39,030 nucleotides of DNA from an uncultured Lentisphaeria bacterium (GTDB lineage Bacteria; Verrucomicrobiota; Lentisphaeria; JABSQK01; CAJWLW01): NCBI GenBank assembly GCA_913042885.1, contig CAJWLW010000011.1, positions 1 through 39,030 of the forward strand, given 5' to 3'. Under the pieces are notes generated by a model. That model did no database searches, was not told the origin of the DNA, and saw nothing but the letters and a program-made list of their open reading frames with translations. The position numbers and the translations under genes were made by a program. The stretch's first letter is position 1; the number at the start of each line of letters is the position of its first letter. Below, in pieces: positions 1 through 9,536 of the stretch.

Positions 1-2
1 TC

Positions 3-413
3 TTCATCCTGAACCTGACCGCCCCCGGAATCCTTTTTCTTTTCATGGGCAGTCGGTCTTATGTGGCGGCATTCACTGTCAATAAAAAAATCATGTGCCT
101 GTTCCTGGCAGCAATCGTGGCAACGTTCTGCTTGTCATACGAGCATCCTGTCGAGCTCATAGGTTTGGTTGGCACCTTACTGGCAACGTGCGGAACCTTT
201 CAAAAGGGCCACCAGACAGTTCGCATCATGTTCATGTTGGGCAACGCATCCTGGGTGCTCCATAACATCCTGGTCGAAACACCGGTCGCTGCACTGATGG
301 AAGCTACGTTTTTAACGAGTAATTTGGTCGGATTCTGGCGCTTCCGCAGTATCCGGGAAACTCCGGACACACCCAATTCGCGCCAACCGGACAAAGCAGA
401 ACCAGGAGTCTGA
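3..413 (+). CDS. YgjV-like small inner-membrane protein, 5'-partial
   Basis: The frame is open from the left edge (base 3), and the residues before the first ATG (base 45) are hydrophobic (FILNLTAPGILFLF). The gene therefore probably begins outside the window and the ATG at 45 is internal. The visible part holds three or four hydrophobic segments separated by short loops, including a segment around GTLLATCGTFQKG and a conserved-looking R-x-M-F-M-LGNASW-x-LHN stretch. This pattern resembles the YgjV family of uncharacterised inner-membrane proteins, whose function is not established. The tail is short, hydrophilic and proline-rich. The stop lies two bases before the next start at 416, so the two genes are probably co-transcribed, although no functional link is apparent. 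Family assignment is from motif memory and is moderate. Confidence 0.6.
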   Translation, partial: FILNLTAPGILFLFMGSRSYVAAFTVNKKIMCLFLAAIVATFCLSYEHPVELIGLVGTLLATCGTFQKGHQTVRIMFMLGNASWVLHNILVETPVAALMEATFLTSNLVGFWRFRSIRETPDTPNSRQPDKAEPGV

Positions 414-415
414 AT

Positions 416-2731
416 ATGCCGAGCCATGTGAATGTTTCCCTCTTAGGCAGCAGCGCAGCGATGCGGGGAATGATGATCAAAGCCGCAATCGTCGCAGCGC
501 TGCCCATTGTCGCAGCGCCGGCGACATCCAGTGCCGGCGCTGCCGTGCCGATGGCACTGGCTGAAAGCGGCCGCACGAGGTACGTCATCGTCATCGGCAA
601 AGGCGCGGAATATGGCGAGGATCTCGCCGCCAAGGAGCTGGCACACTTCCTCTGGGGCATGACCGGGGCCGAGTTTCCGGTCGAGCGCGACAGCGAACCC
701 GTCTCCGACCTCGAGATCGTGCTGGGCAATACCAACCGCAAGGGGCTTGACCAGATTCCGGAAGACCTGAAGACGGACAACCTGGAGGGTTTCGCCATCG
801 TCCGCGAGGATTCGAAGCTTTTCATCATGGGCAACAGCCCCCGGGGCACGCTCTACGGGGTTTACGACTTCCTGGATATCGAGCTCGGCGTCAAGTTCCT
901 GACCGCCGAGGTGACACATGTGCCGCAAACACCGACACTCACGGTCGAGATGCAATCCAGGATGTTCGCCCCGGTCATCGAGCGGCGGACCATCTGGGAG
1001 GGGCTGGGTGGCCAATCGACCAGACGAAACCGGATGAATGGTGTCTCGTTCGGACTCGACAATTCCAGACTCGGCGGCGTCGTGCCGATCGGACCGACGA
1101 CACATACGTTCAGCTCACTGGTGCCGCCCGACAAGCACTTCGAGACGCATCCCGAATATTTTCCGCTGATCGACGGCAAGCGGAAACGCGAACACAGCGG
1201 GCTGTTTACCCAGCTCTGCATGAGCAATCCGGAAGTGGCGGAGGTCGCAATCAAAACGATTCGCGGCTGGCTCGGACCCGAGGTCAAGGCCAACCCCTAC
1301 AACAAATACATCGTCTCCGTCACCGTCAACGACACTCCCTATTTCTGCCAGTGCGAAGAATGTGTGCAGATCAACAAGGAGGAGGGCGTCGAGCTGGGCG
1401 GCAATAAAATGCGGTTCGTCAACAGTATTGCCGAGCGGCTGGCCGAGGAATATCCGGCCATCTCCATCGAGACCATGCTGTATCACACCGAGCTGCCCAA
1501 AATAACCGAGCCCGCCTCGAACGTCCTCATCCAGATGGTCCATGATCCCGACTGGCGGTACGCGTTCGACGATCCGACGTCGAAACCCAATGCCGAGAGG
1601 CTGCAGGAGTTTCTGAAGATGAAGGAAAGCATTGGTGACGGATACGTCTACAACTGGATCAAGCTCGGCAAGTACAGTTCAGGCAGTTACCTCGACCCCC
1701 GCCCCAACCTGCGCTTCATTGCCAGGAACATCCGGATCATGACCGAGTGCGGAGTCAGGGGCTATTTCTGCCAGACCGTGCAGAGCCGCGGCACGGAGAT
1801 GCAGGATTTACGGTATTACCTGCTTGCCCGCGCCATGTGGCGGCCGGAAATCGACAGCCAGGAGACGATCAGGGAGTTCTGCAACCTGTACTACAGCGAC
1901 GGGGCGACGGACGTGATTCGCTATATCGATTTCCTGCACGACGAATACGGCCGCAAGGACCGGTCGAGAGAAACCCAGTCGGATACCACCGTGCTGTATG
2001 GCGACGCTTACATCACTACGGGTGATGCGATCCTGGCCGCGGCCGAATCGAAAGCCGAGACGCCTGAGATCAAGCACCGGGTCGCCACCTGCCGCCTGCC
2101 GATCTGGAAACTGAAACTGGATCGGGCCTTCGGCGAGGTCGGGAAGATCTACTCGTTCCCGGTCGAGTGGTCGTTCAAGATCGATCCGGAAAACCAGGGG
2201 CTCGACGCCGGCTTTCAAAAGATCACGGACTTCGATGGCTGGGTAAAAATGCGCATCGACACACACTGGACATCGCAGGGCGAAGAGCGCCGCGGCACCG
2301 GCTGGTACGGCATCAACTTCGACCTCGCCGACGCCAATGGCGCGCCGCTGGCCCTGTGGTTCGGCGCCGTCGACGGTGACGCCGATATTTTCATCGACGG
2401 CATCAAGATCGGCGAACAGAAACTGCCCGCCACGTCGATGTGGCAGCACGGATTTTTCATCCCCCTTCCGGAAAGTCTGGCGCCCGGCGAGCACACCATC
2501 GTGATCAAGGTTTTCAAGCCGAACTACGCCGCCGGCATCTGGAAGGAAATCTCGATCATCGACATGTCCGTACCGCTATCTCCCGACCTGAGAACCGCCG
2601 GAGAACGTTTCCTCGAAACAGCCGAAGCCGCCGACCTCACCTTCCTGAGCGAAAGTTACGGCGGCCCCTACACCCAGACAAAGGGCATGTATTACCCCAA
2701 AATCCGGCATTTCCTGACCCACGGGAAGTAA
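416..2731 (+). CDS. Exported DUF4838-containing glycosidase-like protein
   Basis: A 771-residue protein. The ATG at 416 has AGGAG at 404-408 seven bases upstream, which supports this start; hydrophobic residues about 20-45 look like a signal peptide with a longish n-region. Residues about 50-180 resemble the alpha-glucuronidase/GH20-type N-terminal alpha-beta domain (a nucleotide-like GNTNRKG turn, then SPRGTLYGVYDFLD). Residues about 220-500 match DUF4838, including HPEYFPLIDGKR, QLCMSNPEV, VNDTPYFCQCEEC and a downstream ETMLYHT segment. Residues about 590-720 look like a beta-sandwich carbohydrate-binding module (WYGINFDLAD, DADIFIDG). DUF4838 proteins are putative periplasmic or secreted glycoside hydrolases common in PVC bacteria and Bacteroidota; activity and substrate are not established. 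CxC-x-E-C could bind metal or form disulfides. The next gene follows after 226 bases. Confidence 0.8.
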   Translation: MPSHVNVSLLGSSAAMRGMMIKAAIVAALPIVAAPATSSAGAAVPMALAESGRTRYVIVIGKGAEYGEDLAAKELAHFLWGMTGAEFPVERDSEPVSDLEIVLGNTNRKGLDQIPEDLKTDNLEGFAIVREDSKLFIMGNSPRGTLYGVYDFLDIELGVKFLTAEVTHVPQTPTLTVEMQSRMFAPVIERRTIWEGLGGQSTRRNRMNGVSFGLDNSRLGGVVPIGPTTHTFSSLVPPDKHFETHPEYFPLIDGKRKREHSGLFTQLCMSNPEVAEVAIKTIRGWLGPEVKANPYNKYIVSVTVNDTPYFCQCEECVQINKEEGVELGGNKMRFVNSIAERLAEEYPAISIETMLYHTELPKITEPASNVLIQMVHDPDWRYAFDDPTSKPNAERLQEFLKMKESIGDGYVYNWIKLGKYSSGSYLDPRPNLRFIARNIRIMTECGVRGYFCQTVQSRGTEMQDLRYYLLARAMWRPEIDSQETIREFCNLYYSDGATDVIRYIDFLHDEYGRKDRSRETQSDTTVLYGDAYITTGDAILAAAESKAETPEIKHRVATCRLPIWKLKLDRAFGEVGKIYSFPVEWSFKIDPENQGLDAGFQKITDFDGWVKMRIDTHWTSQGEERRGTGWYGINFDLADANGAPLALWFGAVDGDADIFIDGIKIGEQKLPATSMWQHGFFIPLPESLAPGEHTIVIKVFKPNYAAGIWKEISIIDMSVPLSPDLRTAGERFLETAEAADLTFLSESYGGPYTQTKGMYYPKIRHFLTHGK

Positions 2732-2957
2732 CGCAACAGGCCCCAGGTTTCAGGATTCAGGGAAGTCGGGATGGAGCTTCAACTCATCCCGGTGCACAAA
2801 ATCGCTCGCCTCTCGGGCATCGAGGGTCTGCAGCCGACCATTGAGTTCCTCGTCATAGTTTACCGGCATACCTTTCCTTCCGTTGCGGTTTGTCACGTTG
2901 CACCGAAGATAGCAAGGGCATTTTCCTGATTCAGGATGCAGGGTTATCTTAAAACAT

Positions 2958-4808
2958 GTGAAAAAACGAATAATTATTATCACGATATTTATCGCCGCGT
3001 TGGTGCCCGCCGGTTACGTCGCCGACCGTTATCTCAGCCGGCCGGACAGGATCCGGCTGGACGCGGAGCGCGAGCGGCTGGAGAACGCGCGCAACGCGAT
3101 CCTGATGTTTACGAAGGACAACGCGCGATTCCCCGCCGACCTCGCCGAGCTGGTTCCCGGCTATGCCTCGGAAGAACTGTTGATGTTCCAACCGGATATA
3201 CGGAAAACCGCAATGGAGCCGCTCCTTTGGCGGCCTGAGACGGGACTGCTGTCATGGCGTTCCCCGTTGGTTGTCCACGGTCTCTTGTCCCGGACCGAGT
3301 TGGTGTCGTTCGAGATCCCGCACTTGCAGGTCGAACGGGATCCGATCAGCGCCGAGAACGTCTTTCGCCAGACGCCCGATCAGATCTTGCTCGGTGCGGG
3401 CGACATCATCATTGAGGCTGAACTTTTTCAGTTCATGACGTACGGCTGGGAGATCGGTGAGGACCAGGACGCGTCGGGCCAGTGCTATATACATATTCGT
3501 GAGGGCACCGGCGATGTCACGGATGGTAAGGACGTCGACGGTTTTTATGTCGGCGGCGTTGAATTCGACCCGGAGATCCGGTCGGGCGACTTCTACAACG
3601 TCGGCGGCGATCGCCGCCGCATCGAAGCACGCTGTTACTTCATGGCGCCCCGTGAAGGCAACTATTTCGTCTCTGTCCGGACCATGTCAGGCCCTCTACA
3701 TTGTTCGCAGGCGTGGGCGCTGTCGATCAATAGCGGCGGGCACAGAGCAGACTCCGGCGGTGCACCATTTATCTGGTTTTGGCGAACCTCCGGACAGCTG
3801 CATGTGAAGAAGGGCCTGAACTACATGAGTTTCGTGACGCATCAGGACGATGTAAAGATCGACCAGGTGCTGCTGACCCTGCAGAAACCGGACCTGCCGG
3901 GGGCCGTGCGGCGAACGTTCAAGGGCGGACACGGCGTCCGCATCCTGTTGCCGGACAGTATCCCGCCGGTTACCATGAGCCTCCGTGCCAGCACCCTGTC
4001 GATTTCCGCAGGCGATGACCCTCAGATGGCGGTGTTCCTCCGCAATAACGTTTTGGACGACATCAACGCGACCCTGAATACCAGCCTGGATCTCCCGGAC
4101 GGCCGCCGGCGTGAGCGATCGTACGATATCGCGCTTACCTCGGCGGAAATCCTCACCAAACTCCCGGAGTCTCTCGATCTGCCGCGACCACTGGCAATGA
4201 AGGAGTACACGCTGCGCTGCGAACTTGTTGTCGACTCCAGGGTGATCCAGGAGCGGACCATCGTCCTCTTCCGTGAGTATGACTGGTCCGTGCTCGGGCC
4301 GCTGCCGTTCATGAAGGTCGAGCAGAGTGAAGCGCCGGAGGCGGACGAGCCGCTGCAGGACACTTACACGTTCGGCGGCAAATCGGTCCGTTGGCTGAAG
4401 TACCGGGAGGAGTTTACAGACTACTTCTGCATCATGGATTTCGGGAGAATGTTCTCCGGCAGGAAGTTCGATGGCATGTCGGACGTCAGTCTCTACGCCT
4501 GTACCGAGGTTGAGGCGGCGACGGGCGGCCGGTACCTGCTGAAGGCACAGGGCGACGACAACCTTGTCGTCTGGGTCAATGGCGAGCGTGTCGTGACGAT
4601 CGATGCCAAGGGGCCGCCCATCCGCACCGCGCGCGAAACAGAAATAGACCTTAAGGCAGGTCGCAACCGGATCCTGTTTCGCCTGAATCAGAAGGCGGGC
4701 CAATGGCAGGCGGGCATCAGGATCCGGACGATCGATGACCAGATCGCCGACGTCACCGGCGTCCCGTTCGACGAGCAGACGATCGATTTCTATGGCAATG
4801 AAAAATAG
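2958..4808 (+). CDS. Membrane-anchored beta-sandwich protein with pseudopilin-like N-terminus
   Basis: A 616-residue protein starting at a GTG (2958). Residues 1-22 (KKRIIIITIFIAALVPAG) form one membrane anchor or an uncleaved signal. They are followed by a charged helix (residues about 30-70) ending in KDNARFPADLAELVPGY, a sequence typical of the soluble start of type II secretion/pseudopilin-type proteins. The rest is beta-rich. Residues about 150-310 resemble CBM6/CBM35-like modules (DIIIEAELFQ, APREGNYFVSVRTMSG). Residues about 500-600 resemble a PA14/galactose-binding-like fold (GRYLLKAQGDDNLVVWVNG, AGRNRILFRLNQKAGQW). No catalytic motif is recognised. It probably faces the periplasm and binds glycans, possibly alongside the upstream DUF4838 protein. 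The 255 bases that follow are AT-rich, contain several GATATT-type words and show no gene I can support. Confidence 0.6.
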   Translation: MKKRIIIITIFIAALVPAGYVADRYLSRPDRIRLDAERERLENARNAILMFTKDNARFPADLAELVPGYASEELLMFQPDIRKTAMEPLLWRPETGLLSWRSPLVVHGLLSRTELVSFEIPHLQVERDPISAENVFRQTPDQILLGAGDIIIEAELFQFMTYGWEIGEDQDASGQCYIHIREGTGDVTDGKDVDGFYVGGVEFDPEIRSGDFYNVGGDRRRIEARCYFMAPREGNYFVSVRTMSGPLHCSQAWALSINSGGHRADSGGAPFIWFWRTSGQLHVKKGLNYMSFVTHQDDVKIDQVLLTLQKPDLPGAVRRTFKGGHGVRILLPDSIPPVTMSLRASTLSISAGDDPQMAVFLRNNVLDDINATLNTSLDLPDGRRRERSYDIALTSAEILTKLPESLDLPRPLAMKEYTLRCELVVDSRVIQERTIVLFREYDWSVLGPLPFMKVEQSEAPEADEPLQDTYTFGGKSVRWLKYREEFTDYFCIMDFGRMFSGRKFDGMSDVSLYACTEVEAATGGRYLLKAQGDDNLVVWVNGERVVTIDAKGPPIRTARETEIDLKAGRNRILFRLNQKAGQWQAGIRIRTIDDQIADVTGVPFDEQTIDFYGNEK

Positions 4809-5063
4809 GGGTCATTCATTAAGCTGATAGTTTGGAGAATCCGCTTTGAATATTTCTTGTTTAGATATTTTTGATAAAAAACCGCTTCTAGTTAGATCTC
4901 GATAAGAATTGCGAGTATCCGCGATATTTGATGCAAGAACGCCCGTTGCACACCAATTCGGATGATATTGAGGTCGAATATCACCCTTGAATTTGCTAAA
5001 TTCTTGGTCATAAGCAGGCAGTAGCGATATTCAGTATATAGACAGGACGCTGGGGATCTACGC

Positions 5064-5819
5064 TTACGAGGCCGCGAAGGGAAAGGACCCTTCAAAGCCG
5101 AGCGTTTCGAGGGTATGCACTGAGCTGGACACAAATCCAACGCCCGGGAACATCGGGTTCGCCTGATAATGCAGCACAATATTGCAGCGTATCAGCCCGT
5201 CGGGATCATCGCCCAGTTTGGCGCCCTGGTGAGGGATGTGTGAGAAGAACACCACAGCATCGCCGGCCATCGGATAGAGGTCCACGTGCGCCTGTGCATC
5301 GCACCATTTCTGAAATGGATTGTCGCGGTCCTCGGTGTAGCGGCAGTCCTTGAAGACATCTTCGGGCACCGGGTTCTTGAAGAATTTCGGAAGAAACCGC
5401 AACCGGCCGGTCTCCGGTGTGTTGTCGGTAAGGTAGAACGTCGTATTCATGCAGACAGCCTCAGCCGCATGGCGCCCTTCCTCCTTCTGGTGCCAGTATT
5501 GATTAAAATCCAAATGCCACTCCTGCAGGTAATCGGCCCGGTTGAGATGAGCCCGGAAGCTGCGCAGCTGGCACTGCCGTCCCAACGTCTCCTTCAGGAA
5601 CGGCGCCACGCTGCCGTGGCCGATAAGCGGCCGTGCCAGTTCCGGCTCCTCTCCCAGCAAGTGATCGTATGCATAGTTGCCGACGGAATTGGCGATATCG
5701 TGCACCCCGGTAGCATGGCGACGGTACAACATCTCGCGCCAGGTATTGACGGTTTTCGAGTCCAATGCGCCCGGAACAAGCAGAAAACCGTCGCGGTCCA
5801 GTTTATCCATTTCAGTCAT
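5064..5819 (-). CDS. Phytanoyl-CoA dioxygenase (PhyH) family Fe(II)/2-oxoglutarate oxygenase
   Basis: A 251-residue soluble protein. It opens with the usual family helix (MDKLDRDGFLLVPGALDS), followed by a complete-looking Fe(II) site. The proximal HxD lies in EWHLDFNQYW (about residue 120), and the distal His in VVFFSHIPHQGAKLG (about residue 205). A downstream Arg in LIRCNIVLHYQ could bind the 2-oxoglutarate carboxylate. NTTFYLTDNTPETGRLRFLP matches the family core strand. Members hydroxylate diverse small molecules with O2 and 2-oxoglutarate, and the substrate cannot be deduced here. The gene is monocistronic and divergent from the epimerase at 6097. The 277 bases between them must hold both promoters. 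Confidence 0.85.
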   Translation of the reverse strand: MTEMDKLDRDGFLLVPGALDSKTVNTWREMLYRRHATGVHDIANSVGNYAYDHLLGEEPELARPLIGHGSVAPFLKETLGRQCQLRSFRAHLNRADYLQEWHLDFNQYWHQKEEGRHAAEAVCMNTTFYLTDNTPETGRLRFLPKFFKNPVPEDVFKDCRYTEDRDNPFQKWCDAQAHVDLYPMAGDAVVFFSHIPHQGAKLGDDPDGLIRCNIVLHYQANPMFPGVGFVSSSVHTLETLGFEGSFPFAAS

Positions 5820-6096
5820 CCCCTATTGTAGTAGCCATCAGCCAAAACTCAACTGCCCTGCCCTCACCTGCGGTTCGATGCTAAAACGTCGTTGTCGTGA
5901 TGTTATTTCGGCCGGCGGAACCGGGCCCCTGGAACTGCTCGTTTGAGGCAGCTCAAAAGGTGTCTCTGCAGGTATGATTTGTTTTGCGCCAAGGCCGCGT
6001 TGTACCGGGCCCGAATGGTATTAAGATAAGCATTGGAATTGGTTGCCTGCGGACGTAACGCATTATCTTCTCAGCAAACTTAGGAAGGGGAATCAC

Positions 6097-7059
6097 ATGA
6101 AAATACTTGTAATCGGTGGCACCGGCACGGTCGGCAGCCACCTGGTGCCGCGGCTGGTTCAGGGCGGCCATGAAGTCTCTGTCATAAGCCGCAGGCCCGA
6201 GCCGTACTATACTAATCCGGACATAGCGTGGCCGGCGGTGAACTGGATCTCCACCGACCGTGGAAAAGAGACGGCAAGCGGCGAGTGGGCCAAGCGGATG
6301 GCTGACATCGAGACCGACGTCGTCATGGACCTGCTGTGCTACAACGGTGAGCAAAACAGCATCATGTACGAGGCGTTCAAGGGCCGGGTGCAGCATTTCA
6401 TCAACTGTGGTTCAATATGGGCCTACGGCCCGTCGGAACGTGCCCCGTACGAAGAACATTTTCCGCGCAAACCGATCGATTCCTATGGCAGCGGCAAGGT
6501 CGAGATCGAGACGTTTCTAATGAAGAAGTTTCAAGAAGAAGGCTTTCCCGCAACAGTCATTCACCCCGGCCATATATGTGCCCGCAAGGTGCTGCCGATC
6601 GATCCGCAGGGCTCCCGCGACGGCGTCGGCGTTTACGAAAAGCTGGCAACGGGTAAAACCGTGCACTTGCCGGACCTGGGCCTGGCAACCCTGCACCACG
6701 TCCACGGCGACGACGTGGCACAGATGTTCGAACTGGCAATGCTCCATCGCGAGCAGGCGTTGGGGCAAAGCTTCAGCGCGGTGGCGCCGTATGCAATGAG
6801 CCTGCTGGGGCTGACACGATTTGTCGCCGGGCTGTTCGGCAAGGAATCGAACATCGAGCTCGTGCCGTTCCAGGCCATGGGTGAACACGTAAGCGAACAG
6901 TCGCTCGACATCATTCGGCAGCACATCATCATGTCGCTGTGCGTCAGTATCGACAAAGCGAAACGCCTTCTTGGTTATGCGCCGCGCTACACTACCGAAC
7001 AAATTTTCGTTGAGGCAATCGACTATCTGCTCGAGTCCGGACAGCTCGATCTGCAATGA
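6097..7059 (+). CDS. NAD(P)-dependent epimerase/dehydratase (extended/atypical SDR)
   Basis: A 320-residue Rossmann protein. The chosen ATG at 6097 has a strong purine-rich ribosome-binding site (AGGAAGGGG, 6082-6090) and puts the dinucleotide loop directly at the N-terminus (MKILVIGGTGTVGSHLVPRL). An in-frame upstream TTG at 6043 has no such support. The catalytic pair is visible as YxxxK in SYGSGKVEIE, and the family C-terminus appears as LLGYAPRYTTEQ. Such enzymes oxidise, epimerise or reduce nucleotide sugars or sugar derivatives. Nothing nearby indicates nucleotide-sugar synthesis, so a catabolic or natural-product role is equally possible. The motif TTAAGATAA lies upstream at 6021-6029. 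The 214 bases to the convergent P450 end contain no supported gene. Confidence 0.82.
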   Translation: MKILVIGGTGTVGSHLVPRLVQGGHEVSVISRRPEPYYTNPDIAWPAVNWISTDRGKETASGEWAKRMADIETDVVMDLLCYNGEQNSIMYEAFKGRVQHFINCGSIWAYGPSERAPYEEHFPRKPIDSYGSGKVEIETFLMKKFQEEGFPATVIHPGHICARKVLPIDPQGSRDGVGVYEKLATGKTVHLPDLGLATLHHVHGDDVAQMFELAMLHREQALGQSFSAVAPYAMSLLGLTRFVAGLFGKESNIELVPFQAMGEHVSEQSLDIIRQHIIMSLCVSIDKAKRLLGYAPRYTTEQIFVEAIDYLLESGQLDLQ

Positions 7060-7273
7060 CACAGTCCACGTTGACTGCAGACAAACTTGAGTTCGTAGAT
7101 TGTTCCCGGGTCGAATAACACGGCCTCTGCGCGGCTGGACGCGCCGCGGCACTCTTCATTCCCGGTGCTTGGACTGCATTCCGTACAGGCCAACCGTGCC
7201 CGGGCAGACGGCCCATGGCGTATTGCCACCGTCAAAGTGACCGGCGGGCAACGACCGATGTACCGCCCACGAT

Positions 7274-8518
7274 TTACCCTTCTCCAAACACCACCGGCAA
7301 TTCGTTGAGTACGCGCAGTCCGGCGAACTGGCCCCAGGGTGGCTGCTCGAGTGTCGAGCCGTCAACTACTCGAAGACCGGGCAGTCTTTGCAGGATCGAC
7401 AAGACGGCGATCTGCCCCTGAAGCCTGGCCAGGGGCGCGCCGAGGCAGAAATGCGGGCCTCTGCCGAACGCCAGGTGGCGGTTCGGGCTGCGGCCGATAT
7501 CGAGCCTGTCCGGATCGGGAAACTGCTGCGGGTCACGATTCGCGGCACTCATCATCAAGGCAACCGTCTGGTCTTTGCGGATCTGCTGCCCGCCGATTTC
7601 CATGTCTGCCGTTGCGACCCGGGAGTTGCGGGGAGACGGCCCCTCGTAACGCAGAAACTCTTCGATAGCCGATTCGATGCGCCCGGGCTCGGCCCGCAAC
7701 TGGTCGGCGACCTCCGGGCGCTGCAGCAATAACAGAGCGCTGTTGCCGATCAAGCCGGACGTCGTGTCGTGGGCACCAACCAGCAGCTGAACGCACATCG
7801 CCAGGAGCTCCTCGTCGTTGAGGTCCGCACTCTCAGGGCCGGCAGCGAGGAAGGCACTGATCAGGTCTTCCCCCGGCGCGGCGCGTTTGCGATCGATAAT
7901 TTCATTAAAGTACCTTGTCAGTTCGGTCAGACCCGCGAGAGCCTGTTCCGCCGTGTCCGGCCGGCGTGATGCCGCGGCATCGGTGAAGGCCACGATGTCG
8001 TCGACCCACACCTGGAACCGGGTGATGTCCTGCAGCGGCAGACCGAGCAGCTCGCAAATCACGGTTACCGGCATGAGATAGGCAAAATCGCCGATGATAT
8101 CCATCCGGCCGCTCGGTCCGACGGCATCGATGAGTTCATTGGCGATCGCCGCAATGCGGTCGCGCATCGCCGGAATATTGCGCGCCATGAACGGCTGCCG
8201 GAACGCCTCGCGCAGGCGCTTGTGATCCGGCGGATCGGTGTGCGACACCCAAAGCGCCAGATGCTTCCCCAAGGCATCGACCCGGGTCCGCAACGCCTCC
8301 GGCAGTGCGCTCATCGCGACCCGGGCCTTGTCCGAGGACAATCGCAAATCCTGGTGCCCCTGCTGGACGTCCTCGTAGCCTGTAACCACCCAGCAGTTCC
8401 ACGGCTCACACCAATGAACGGGCTCGGCGCTGCGCAACTCATGCAGGAACGGATACGGATCGGCCAGACGTCCGTTGCAGAACAGTTCGTAATCCCGGGA
8501 GTGGACGATGTCGGTCAT
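7274..8518 (-). CDS. Cytochrome P450, bacterial class I type
   Basis: A 414-residue soluble P450, typical length for bacterial CYPs. All signatures are present: the oxygen-binding I-helix LLVGAHDTTSG (about residue 248), the K-helix ExxR in EEFLRYEGPSP, and the heme-ligand loop FGRGPHFCLGAPLARLQ (about residue 360) carrying the thiolate Cys. Overall it resembles CYP107/CYP109-type enzymes that hydroxylate small molecules with electrons from ferredoxin and ferredoxin reductase. Neither redox partner is encoded in the window, so electrons must come from elsewhere. It is last in a minus-strand cluster, 130 bases after the HpcH aldolase. The ribosome-binding site before its ATG is weak. Its presence implies access to oxygen. 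Confidence 0.93.
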   Translation of the reverse strand: MTDIVHSRDYELFCNGRLADPYPFLHELRSAEPVHWCEPWNCWVVTGYEDVQQGHQDLRLSSDKARVAMSALPEALRTRVDALGKHLALWVSHTDPPDHKRLREAFRQPFMARNIPAMRDRIAAIANELIDAVGPSGRMDIIGDFAYLMPVTVICELLGLPLQDITRFQVWVDDIVAFTDAAASRRPDTAEQALAGLTELTRYFNEIIDRKRAAPGEDLISAFLAAGPESADLNDEELLAMCVQLLVGAHDTTSGLIGNSALLLLQRPEVADQLRAEPGRIESAIEEFLRYEGPSPRNSRVATADMEIGGQQIRKDQTVALMMSAANRDPQQFPDPDRLDIGRSPNRHLAFGRGPHFCLGAPLARLQGQIAVLSILQRLPGLRVVDGSTLEQPPWGQFAGLRVLNELPVVFGEG

Positions 8519-8648
8519 GCAGGAAAGTTTCAGGGGGGAGAAAGGAAACCAGCGCAGGCTTCAGACGGGAGAAAGGACGAAAGGCACAGGCAAACACACC
8601 CATTGCAAGGTCGAATGCCAACGCCCCCAACGACACGTGAAACCTGAA

Positions 8649-9428
8649 TCACGCCAGCGCGTGCACTTTATCGGCGACTTCCTTGGTGCCGTCGAAAAAG
8701 TAGCCGACCTCCTCGCCGAGCGCGAACCATTTCATGCCTTTGGCCCGCCACTCCGCGACCTGATCGACATCGGACCCGATCGAACAACCGACATGCAGCC
8801 CGGCCTCGACACCTTTGCTGATGACGGTGTCGATCGCTTCGAGCACCTCCGGGTCGTCGTGCTGCCCGAGCTTGCCCAATGTGCCCGACAGATCGTTGCG
8901 GCCGAGGCTGATGCCGTCCAGCCCGGGAATCCGCACGATCGCGTCGAGATCGCGAACCGCTTGAATCGTCTCGATGTGGGCGATGATCAGGATCTGGTCA
9001 TCCGCCTTTTCCAGATACTCTGCGGTAGAATCTATCCCGTACATGTTGCGAATCGGGCCAAAGCCACGGAAGCCCTTCGGCGGATACCTGCAGGCCCTGA
9101 CGATCATCTCCGTCTGCTCCGCCGACTCGAGCATGGAAATAACGATTCCCGCGGGACACATGTCCAGGTACGGCTTGATCAGATTCGGGTCGGGATGCGA
9201 GACCCGCACCAGCGGCGCCGTCGGCGTGCCGCGGCACGCCATGATATGTCCCATCACATCCGCCCGCGACATGTGCGAGTGCTCCATCTCGATCCAGATA
9301 AAATCGTTGCCGGCTTCCGCCGCCACCTCGCTCATCAGCGGATCGCACACCTGCACCGACGTGCCGACGCAAATCTGGTTATTCTCCAGCCGCTCGCGAA
9401 AACGTTCGACATTGTTGATTGAACTCAT
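8649..9428 (-). CDS. HpcH/HpaI-family class II 2-oxoacid aldolase
   Basis: A 259-residue TIM-barrel protein. The family reaction is reversible aldol cleavage of 4-hydroxy-2-oxo acids, giving pyruvate plus an aldehyde. Seen in sequence: FIWIEMEHSHMS (equivalent to the usual D-x-EH strand), PLVRVSHPDPNLIKPYLD, the metal-ligand segment IIAHIETIQAVRDLD, and GISLGRNDLSGTLG, which corresponds to the GPNDLS motif carrying the Asp. Relatives act on 2,4-dihydroxyheptanedioate, 2-keto-3-deoxy sugar acids or rhamnonate products. Here it lies downstream of a sugar-phosphate isomerase/epimerase and a metallo-hydrolase-like gene, which fits sugar-acid catabolism. The 108-base gap before it could hold its own promoter. 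Confidence 0.85.
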   Translation of the reverse strand: MSSINNVERFRERLENNQICVGTSVQVCDPLMSEVAAEAGNDFIWIEMEHSHMSRADVMGHIMACRGTPTAPLVRVSHPDPNLIKPYLDMCPAGIVISMLESAEQTEMIVRACRYPPKGFRGFGPIRNMYGIDSTAEYLEKADDQILIIAHIETIQAVRDLDAIVRIPGLDGISLGRNDLSGTLGKLGQHDDPEVLEAIDTVISKGVEAGLHVGCSIGSDVDQVAEWRAKGMKWFALGEEVGYFFDGTKEVADKVHALA

Positions 9429-9536
9429 CAGAGACTACCTTTCGTTATTTGATCGCGGTGCAAAACACCGAGTCGCAGATCCCAGCGAATAAATCGTCAT
9501 CTCACGTGTCCGGCGCCGTAACAAAGGTGCCCCCCC

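Noticed and set aside
3696..4703. Minus-strand open frame of 335 codons
   Set aside because: It lies opposite a coherent beta-sandwich protein, has no recognisable motif and no ribosome-binding site.
6043..6096. TTG start for the epimerase adding 18 residues
   Set aside because: The added residues precede the Rossmann start, and the strong ribosome-binding site at 6082-6090 serves the ATG at 6097.
8508..9422. Plus-strand open frame of 304 codons
   Set aside because: It is the reverse of the HpcH/HpaI aldolase, whose catalytic motifs are clear.
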